From: Hemicordylus capensis
Lineage: Eukaryota > Chordata > Lepidosauria > Squamata > Cordylidae
Assembly (NCBI RefSeq): GCF_027244095.1
Contig: NC_069662.1
Span: 17,696,501-17,760,500, forward strand
Length of the DNA stretch: 64,000 nucleotides
Reading direction: 5' to 3'
In this document: positions 57,501-64,000 of the stretch, piece by piece
How the letters are laid out: every line of letters starts with the position of its first letter
Numbering within the stretch: position 1 is the stretch's first letter
The notes under the pieces: generated by a model
Told to the model about the DNA's origin: nothing
Seen by the model: only the letters and a program-made list of their open reading frames with translations
Databases searched by the model: none
Program-made: the position numbers and the translations under genes

Positions 57501-58917
57501 CCTGCCGATGGAGAAATGGGCTGTTAATCAAATATATAAATGAGACTGTTTACCAGTAAGAGGAGTGCTTGACAGTGACTGAGTGAGAAGCTAGACTGAA
57601 GCACTGAGCTGGAATGGCAAGGAAATAAAGGTGCTTTTAAAAATAGGGACCAGTTGGCTCTGTTAAAAGCAAAGTGAGGAATGATTCCCCACCCCGCAAT
57701 AGAGCTCTCATTCTACTTTCATGAGTAACAAAAGTGTTGCAATATTTTATTGATTTATTTATTTGTTTATTTATTTGACACATTTTTATACTGCCCAAAA
57801 CTCAAGTTCTCTGGGCGGTTTACAACAAAACAATAAAAACAACCAATAAAAAGATTAAAACACTTCAACAATTAAAATTTAACATGTTAAAATGATTAAA
57901 ACACAATTAAAACAATATCTAATTAAAGGCCTGGGTGAACAAATGCGTCTTGACTGCCTTTTAAAAAGTTGTAAGAGATGGGGAGGTTCTTATTTCATCA
58001 GGAAGAGTGTTCCAAAGCCTCGGGGCAGCAATGGAGAAGGCTCATCCCCAGGTAGCCACCAGACAAGCTGGTGGCAACTGCAGATGAACCTCTCCAGATG
58101 ATCTCAGTGGGTGGTGTGGTTCATAGCAAAGAAGACGTTCTCTTAAATACCAGGGCCCAAGCTGTTTAGGGCTTTATAGGTTATAACCCAAACCTTGTAC
58201 TTTGCCTGGAAACTTATCGGCAGCCAGCTGACAAGAGGTCCTGCTTGAGATATCAAGCTACCTGAATAATAATGTCAAGAACCAGACTATTTAAAACAGC
58301 ACTCCTTGGTTTTTACTGAAATCCCAAATCCTTTAAATTTTGTGTTTTCAAAAGCTTATTACTTAAAGGAGGAGAAAGAGGAACAGGAAGGATCAGGTGG
58401 GGTTAGCAGTCTGTAAGAGAGAATGAGAAGGAAATTTTAGGTATTGGTAGTGAGCAGCACTTCTTTGGGTGTTTGCCTGAACCTTCCCAATTAGATCTTG
58501 CCCTGCAAATTGAGAAACATGTTCCAAACTGGAATAATCCTACAGGATGATCACTTCCCAGGTGTACAAAAAATGAGCAAGGGGTGGGGGAACTGGCCAG
58601 GGTATTCATACCTGCTCTCCAGTGTCCATCTTCAAACATTACCTCTTTCCAGTAGTTTTGTATTAATAATCAATCAGGTATTGCCTCCTATCCCTTCGTG
58701 TAGTTGAAAGAACTTGGAATATCTTTTTGCAAAAGATTCTTTGGGTTAACAATATATGACTCTCTCTCTTTCTCTCCCTCTCTCTTCTCTACAGGACTGG
58801 GGACCAGGGACTTGCTCCTTCCCGCACTGGTGTCCACTCTGTGATTGTGCCTGTGCATATCAGCCCCCAGACTGTCAGAGCATCAACTGTATTTGCTTTG
58901 AGATAAAATTGCGATAA
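54511..58917 (+). CDS. unnamed cysteine-rich single-pass membrane protein, 5 exons, 158 aa
   Basis: I do not recognise this gene with confidence. Coding exons are 54511-54548, 54638-54668, 55409-55546, 56298-56444 and 58795-58917, phases joining to 477 nt. A short N-terminus (MEPPWPSLTEEWH, then Pro-rich) precedes one membrane span at about 39-64 ('FLPLPAIVILAVGSYLLLLA'). After it the last 89 residues hold 22 cysteines in pairs and CxC patterns ('CANCCSC', 'CECCLAC', 'CPLCDCACAY'), ending 'NCICFEIKLR'. The Cys pattern suggests metal binding, palmitoylation or dense disulphides; orientation is not known. It lies divergent from TLCD3B, with ALDOA expected beyond if human order holds. I recall an unnamed human protein locus beside ALDOA that could be its counterpart, unverified. 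The last three exons are firm; the first two are less so. Confidence 0.75.
54638..54668 (+). CDS. unnamed Cys-rich gene, 31-nt microexon
   Basis: Needed to keep phase: joining the start exon directly to 55409 gives an immediate stop. It has a strong acceptor ('ctccttcttccccag'), a length of 1 mod 3 and no stop, and encodes 'SPQEFHTSRI'. The donor gtgaaa is weak. Confidence 0.5.
54826..55108 (+). mobile_element. Sauria-type SINE
   Basis: 'gtgcttcccagactgtgaga', 'tatatcaggcagcagcaata' and the end 'tgatggcacaatctttcc' match 25293-25556. Older than that copy, by divergence. Confidence 0.6.
55292..55356. repeat. (CTC)n trinucleotide repeat
   Basis: About 21 pure units ending 52 bp before the acceptor of the membrane-span exon, so it may act as an extended pyrimidine tract. 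Confidence 0.95.
55409..55546 (+). CDS. unnamed Cys-rich gene, membrane-span exon
   Basis: Residues 24-69, 'TPTLNPPPELPFAATLFLPL' and the long Leu/Val/Ile span ending 'VLRQCLL'. Acceptor accctacag, donor gtaatt, phase 0. Confidence 0.78.
55650..56290. other. intron of the Cys-rich gene, unassigned
   Basis: No further exon or clear repeat was seen. Confidence 0.4.
56298..56444 (+). CDS. unnamed Cys-rich gene, cysteine exon 1
   Basis: Residues 70-118, with 14 cysteines in 49 residues ('ARGLCANCCSC', 'VCECCLACAESCDC', 'CLDGCCSC'). Acceptor cttcccag, donor gtgagt, phase 0. Confidence 0.85.
56450..57740. other. intron of the Cys-rich gene, unassigned
   Basis: No exon or well-defined repeat was seen. 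'ttctactgagaatctccacc' near 57061 and 'ggatggagattcttggtaaa' near 57105 form a short inverted pair, also found in part at 24990-25040. Confidence 0.35.
57745..58270 (-). mobile_element. LINE 3' end, antisense (L2/CR1 type)
   Basis: The UTR complement 'ttatactgcccaaaactcaa' and 'gggcggtttacaacaaaaca' comes first, then a decayed ORF2-end complement with 'aagagtgttccaaagcctcg' and 'caccagacaagctggtggca', parallel to 4320-4840. Confidence 0.6.
58795..58917 (+). CDS. unnamed Cys-rich gene, last exon
   Basis: Residues 119-158, 'DWGPGTCSFPHWCPLCDCAC' and 'PPDCQSINCICFEIKLR', stop TAA 58915-58917. Acceptor ctctacag after a long pyrimidine tract. Confidence 0.87.
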   Translation, partial: DWGPGTCSFPHWCPLCDCACAYQPPDCQSINCICFEIKLR

Positions 58918-59124
58918 AGGATTGTGACCCCAAGATAACAGGGATTTGGGAGTCTTTGTACAAGTGGATGATAACCAAATTGGCAGTGGCCCAGCCTGGC
59001 AAAATTCACTGTGCTGATGCAGGGAGATTTGTCATTCGCATTTTTTTCCTTTTTCTATTTTTTAAAAATGCTCTTGATCTTTGTAATACTTGTTTGATAT
59101 TACTGTTTTTATGCTACATTTTAT

Positions 59125-59130
59125 AATAAA
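59125..59130 (+). terminator. polyadenylation signal of the Cys-rich gene
   Basis: A canonical AATAAA 208 bp after the stop, followed within 35 bp by a GT-rich stretch. Confidence 0.75.
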
Positions 59131-59277
59131 GTGAGTTGCATACTTGTGTTAAGCATGGAATGTGAGGCCATTTTATAGACATTTACTGTAATAAGAAGTT
59201 TTGTTGCCAAATGTATGGAAATGTTTAGGTATTCCTATGCATTTTCCTGCTTGCCATAATCAGATAAGAACCATAAC

Positions 59278-59425
59278 TGTGTGGTTGTTACAGTGAGACT
59301 CTGGGGACCTGGGTTCAAATCTCCACTCAGTCACAAAATTCATTGGATGACACCTGGCCAGTTACTCTCTGTCAGCCCCAACTTACCTCACAGAGTTGTT
59401 GTGAGGATAAAATGGGTAGATGAAG
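59278..59425 (+). mobile_element. CORE/MIR-like SINE, worn
   Basis: 'gggttcaaatctccactcag' and 'cctcacagagttgttgtgag' match 46929-47170. Confidence 0.55.
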
Positions 59426-59764
59426 AGTCATTTATGGAGAAAGAAATGTTTGTTTATACTGGTAAAATGGGCTTGCAATTTGCAAGCATTCCTCCTGCAT
59501 CACAAAATGACCATGCACTCTCCCTTCACACATTGGTAGCTGATGTGCAGAAAAGGGTCTGTGTTTTAGAAAAATGTATTTATATTTCCAGCACTTACGG
59601 TTTGTTGTGTTTTTCTATGTTTAAAATGATTTTCATGTAAATCTGACACAAGATTTAAATGCAGTGAACTGAAAAAATACATCTTGTTTGTGTCATAATT
59701 CAGTGAAGGTCCACACTTTCTGTCTTGAAAAATGCCAGAGTCTCTCGAAAGGTATATTTTTATA

Positions 59765-59965
59765 TTGCCCTTTCTTTTCCAAGGAGTTCAAGCATGTGGC
59801 ATTCATGGGTCTCTTCTACCCCTTTTCTCCACAACAACCCTTTGAGGTAAGTTAGGCTAAACTGATCACTGGTTCATGGTCAGCCAGTGAATTTCATGGT
59901 GAAGTGGGAATTCGAACCTGGGTCACTGATCCTCATCTAACCACTGCTTCAAGCTGGCTGTCCAT
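59765..59965 (-). mobile_element. CORE/MIR-like SINE, worn, antisense
   Basis: The complement shows the B-box-like 'gacccaggttcgaattccc' and a tail with 'cctcaaagggttgttgtgga'. Confidence 0.5.
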
Positions 59966-60154
59966 CTACAATTAATAATGTCTGGATCTACTGAGTATTT
60001 TGTTTCAAAAGTGAGCAGTACCAGTTTCTCTGCTAAGGTTTTGAGTTTCCTTGAGCATTTAATAGTAAAGCCATTATCCTATCCTCAATACCACTGCAAT
60101 CAGCAAGAAAACTTGCAAGAGGCCCCAGACTGGTAAGGGACCTTGAGAGCACAC

Positions 60155-60240
60155 TTTATTTATTTATATTCATATTTATTTATTTAATTATTTGATTTGT
60201 ATACCGCCCCTCCAAAATGGCTCAGGGCGGTTACATGTTC
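60155..60240 (-). mobile_element. LINE 3' tail, antisense
   Basis: 'ttatttatttaattatttga', then 'tgtataccgcccctccaaaa' and 'tggctcagggcggttac', repeated in part just after. Confidence 0.5.
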
Positions 60241-60249
60241 GGTTCAGGG

Positions 60250-62140
60250 CGGTTACAGTTCACATGCCTCCTACCTTTCACAGCTAGGAAGGGCCAATCA
60301 GGTGGGGGCCATGTCAGTCCCAGTCCCATCAGCATGGCCAGGACCCCTCCTGGAACCAGTGCAAGGCTGCATTTAAAAACATCCCTCTTAATGGTGCACA
60401 GCCCAACATGACAAGCAGTCCAAAAGCTTCTGCATGTGGCCTTGCCGTATTACCAATCTAGCAAGTATCTCTTGTCCTTTCACCACAGACCTGCATGCGC
60501 TTAGGGGAAGGGAAGAGGACCTATGGACCCAGCAGTGGTGGGGATGGCACACAGACAACTCGGGAATAGTGCAGAGAACAAGAGGGAAACACAAGTGCAA
60601 AAAGGCTATGTACAGACTAGGGAATAGGGTCATGGCTAGGGAATGTGTACAAGTCAATGTAATAAGTGCAGCTAGGAGGCTGCTACCTGGGGACTGATCT
60701 AATTGAGCCCAAACACTCTGTGTTCTCAGGCCAAGCCTCTGGGTGATTTCATGCCCAAGAAAAGGAGGTTAAGTGGCTTTCATTTTGGCACCACTCAGGT
60801 GCCAGTATGTTTACCACATATTTGTATCTAGGGAGTTAAGGGTAACTGGTTAATACCAAAAGGAATCAAACTGATACTATGAAGTCTATGCCCCATTTCC
60901 TTATCTAACACTGGTTTTTTCTTCTTCAACTTTGTTGTCCACCCTTCTGAAAAATGCTGCTAAGCATCATTGTACCAGGCGGGAGGTTTATGTGTTTTGG
61001 GCAGATTCAGACTGACAGCTTACCCCCTGGCTAGGGGTGTGTGTAGCTATAATTGAGCAAATGGCTCAATCTGTGAGAGAGCCTGTGGCCTCCCCCCCCA
61101 GGTTAGGAGGGGGCCCCAGCTTCACCCCTCCCTATTTTTTTCATTATCTCCCTCATTCTGAGGGGTGGCCAGGGAGAGGGGTGAACATGGGCCCCCTCTC
61201 CCCTAGTTACACCCCTGCTTCTGGTCGTAGCAGATGCGAGGTTACAAAACATGGCTGTACTTTACTACTGTTGCTGTGAGTGTTTATATACTGCTTTAGT
61301 CAAGAGGAATACCAAAATGAATATGCTGAATCAATAACAGGTCCGTTTTCTCCACTTCTCCATCAGCCTTAGAAAACCATTGGTTTGATACATTGAAGAA
61401 TGAAAGGATACATTCAATAGAAGGGAGTTTCTGAAGAGGATATTTCCTTACTTACTGTGTGACAGCTACTGTAACAATATGATCATTTGGATCTTGGGGG
61501 ATAATACACAAAGTTATTCAATGTATCCTCACAACAACCCTGTGAGGTAGGTTATATTAGCAGAGTGGTTTTCAGACTGCTCTTTAGTTGTGATTGCAGA
61601 TGACACAGTTGTTACATGTAACAAGAAAATAGCTAACTGTAAGCACCCAGTAAAAAGTAGTAGTTTTAACTAGGGGTATTTGGATCTTAGATTAACAAGT
61701 CTCTTTACCAGGCTGGGTTTGTTAATTAGCATATGTAAGCAGGAAATGCTTCTTCTTTTATTCTTGTGGAAGAACACTAATAATTTATACTGTACTCTAA
61801 AAGTAGATTCAGAATATGCATCTACTACTACTACTATACTGCTTCGCCCGGAGTCTTTGGGAATTGGCTTCAATCTCCAGGTCACTACTGAAAGTGGAAC
61901 TGTGGCTTGAAACTGTGAAAAATATTGGGAAGGAAAATATCCAGGAGCAGCTTAGTCAGAGCTGGCATTGGCAAGCCTACCCTGAATTACCCTAGCAGAA
62001 AACATCTGGTAATCAGTTACCAATTGACTGATTACTCTCATTGATTTAAAAAAACCCCACAAAAACAACTAATGATCAAAACAGAGGGAAGCCCAGAGCT
62101 CAGTCAGCCACCACAGAAGAAATAACTTGCAGCCACAGAA
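60250..62140. other. intergenic stretch, mostly unassigned
   Basis: No exon or RNA gene was seen. A short antisense CORE-SINE tail ('cctcacaacaaccctgtgag') lies at about 61528-61547. Confidence 0.4.
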
Positions 62141-62149
62141 ACCTGTAAA

Positions 62150-62520
62150 CTGGAAGGAAGCTTCCATCTTGGAGTTGGGGTGCCTGCCCACAGCCAAGAT
62201 GGTTGCATTCCCTTCGCTGTGGCTTCACAGCCAGCTTGCCAAGCCTCAATATGGCTGCCCATCCACTGTTTAAAGGGGGAGGGGGTGCGTCACTTTCCCA
62301 TCAACCCTTCTGTAGCTGCAACCGGGGTTGCAGGCAGAGATTTGAGGCAGGAGAGGGGAAGCTGGTGGCCAGAACTCTTGGGTTCTGTCGGGCGAGAGTC
62401 GGCGAGATGGGCACTAGGATGCCTGGGTTCTCGAGGGAGTGAGTGGGGGTTTAATACAGTAGGGGGAGCTAGAATCCAGGTCTGTGGAGTTCCCAGGGAG
62501 AAAGGAAGGTATAAAGGGAG
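62150..62520. promoter_or_regulatory. promoter-like GC-rich segment
   Basis: GC-richer than its surroundings, with YY1-like motifs ('ccatcttgg' at 62165, 'caagatggttgc' at 62194, 'atatggctgccc' at 62250). A perfect 8-bp inverted repeat, ctgcaacc-gg-ggttgcag, lies at about 62315-62332. If human order holds this is where the 5' end of ALDOA could lie; no coding exon is visible. Confidence 0.3.
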
Positions 62521-62529
62521 GACATGTGC

Positions 62530-64000
62530 AAACTAGGGAGAAGGGGCTTTATTGTGGCGCTATCGCAGAGTGGCATGTTGAAGAGCATTTGTAGGGTGCA
62601 GAGCTGATTTGGGGGATGCTTTCGGGAAAGAGGCTTTGAAAGGTTGCTTGGAAGACTTAAAGGGCTGCAATGCAGTATTGGGGTGTGAGAATACTAAAGA
62701 ATTGTTGGGAAATAGCGGGCATGCATGAGGTGTGATGGGGGAAAGGGGTTGCATTATTGTAGGTGTTCTGCTCGCTTAGAGCTCCTGATGGGGCAGTAGG
62801 CAGAAAGGTTTGGGCGGCTGTGTGTCATACTTTTGGATGGTCAATAGTTTGGGTCGGTAATGGCTATGGTGTGTGTATATACATTAGTCTATAGGAGAGG
62901 CTAGTTGGGAAAGAATGCTGGTAAATTTGCTGTGCATGCAGAGGTTTGGGGAGGAAATCTTCATCAGCTTATAGGGTTGCCAACTCTGACTGATGCTATT
63001 CCTGGAGATTTCTTTCCCCCCAATATACATATGTATATTTTACAATATTAAGCTACTAAAATCTCCATAATTGCTTTTAATAGTCACCTAGAGATTGATG
63101 CCAATTCCTGGAGTATTTGCAACCCTATCAGCTTAGGAGAAAGCAATCTTTAATTGGGGGTGCTGTAACTTTCTTCAAAGAATAACCAGTTGGTTGGAGA
63201 CAGGCTGGTGCCTAAGCAGATTTGGAAAAGACCCCATTTAATTTATTTTGGGAGTTATGCTTGCTTTTGGAATATGAATTATTTCATATTGGGGGTGTTA
63301 TAAATTCTGTAGATTTCAGACTTGTTTTGTGGATATATATCATGCCTTGTTGGTTTGAGAAAGATTTGGATTTGACCAAGACAACACCCTCAAGCCTTCA
63401 CTTAAAAAAAAACAAACCTGCACACGAACACATTTTGGAGGTGCTGATAATTCTGTAAAGGGGCAGCAAACTTGGGCGTGTGTGTGCAATCATATCACTT
63501 TTTAAAGGTTTCCTTGTTAACTTTATGCGAGGTAGGAGTTTGTGTGGACTACTTAATTCACCACCACGCTTGTTAGGGACTTTCTGATATCAGAGGATTT
63601 AAAGAGACTATATTTACCCCCCTCTAGATATTCTACTGAGTGATCTGGTTGTATCCTGTAGTTGATGGCTGCCTGAGTAGAATTTGTCTCTGAATATCCA
63701 TTTAATGTTGAGTAGGGTAAACTTTCCAGGGAAACATGAGCTATAATTCTTGGAAGTGTATACTCCCATTATATTAGAGCAGGGAGTGATTTAGGAGCTC
63801 GGGAAACTTTTCATGGCACCACCTAAATTTTAAGGATTTGATTGCAGAAGCTTGACTTACATTTCTGAGACATTTATGTTGTTTTTGAAAACATGCTGTA
63901 ATTATTTGACAGGTAAATGTGCTTTCCAGATATATCAAAATCTGGATGCTCTGGAAATGTGAGAGGTCTTGGGGTGGCATAACATAATTCCATAGGAGTA
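62530..64000. other. unassigned, to window end
   Basis: No coding exon or recognised repeat was seen. It may be a first intron if a gene starts near 62.4 kb. Confidence 0.35.

Overview
The window looks like nuclear DNA of a squamate reptile (lizard or snake). Four spliced vertebrate-type genes lie in repeat-rich DNA. The repeats include Sauria-type SINEs ending in repeated ACCTTT, CORE/MIR-like tRNA SINEs, a tRNA-type SINE family with a 5S-like variant, 3' tails of L2/CR1-type LINEs, many small hAT-type inverted-repeat elements, a Tc1-like transposon and a DIRS retroelement. I saw no bacterial operons, CRISPR arrays or true tRNA/rRNA genes.

Layout. 1-3190: repeats upstream of the first gene. 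3198-33164: MVP (major vault protein) on the + strand, with a TATA-type promoter candidate, a probable noncoding first exon and 16 coding exons giving 843 residues. Its introns hold most of the mobile elements, including the Tc1-like element (10545-12161) and the DIRS fossil (26002-31604). 33371-35256: a four-exon + strand gene for a 129-residue protein that I identify as FIMP (C16orf92 in human), starting only 342 bp after the MVP stop. 36598-45138: TLCD3B (FAM57B) on the - strand, five coding exons, 282 residues, tail-to-tail with FIMP, with a GC-rich promoter at about 45 kb. 45.8-54.5 kb: repeats plus two promoter-like stretches (51.56-51.8 and 52.4-53.65 kb). 54511-58917: a five-exon + strand gene for a 158-residue, very cysteine-rich membrane protein that I cannot name. 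59-64 kb: repeats and a possible promoter near 62.2-62.5 kb.

The neighbourhood corresponds to human 16p11.2, where C16orf92 and TLCD3B are neighbours next to ALDOA. MVP is a separate gene some distance away in human, so the tight MVP-FIMP pair suggests loss or movement of the intervening genes in this lineage. The genes share no single pathway: MVP builds the vault particle, FIMP acts in fertilisation, and TLCD3B is an ER-type TLC membrane protein linked to ceramide metabolism and retina.

All exon models were built by eye from reading frame, GT-AG splice sites, phase continuity and remembered family sequences. No alignment was run.
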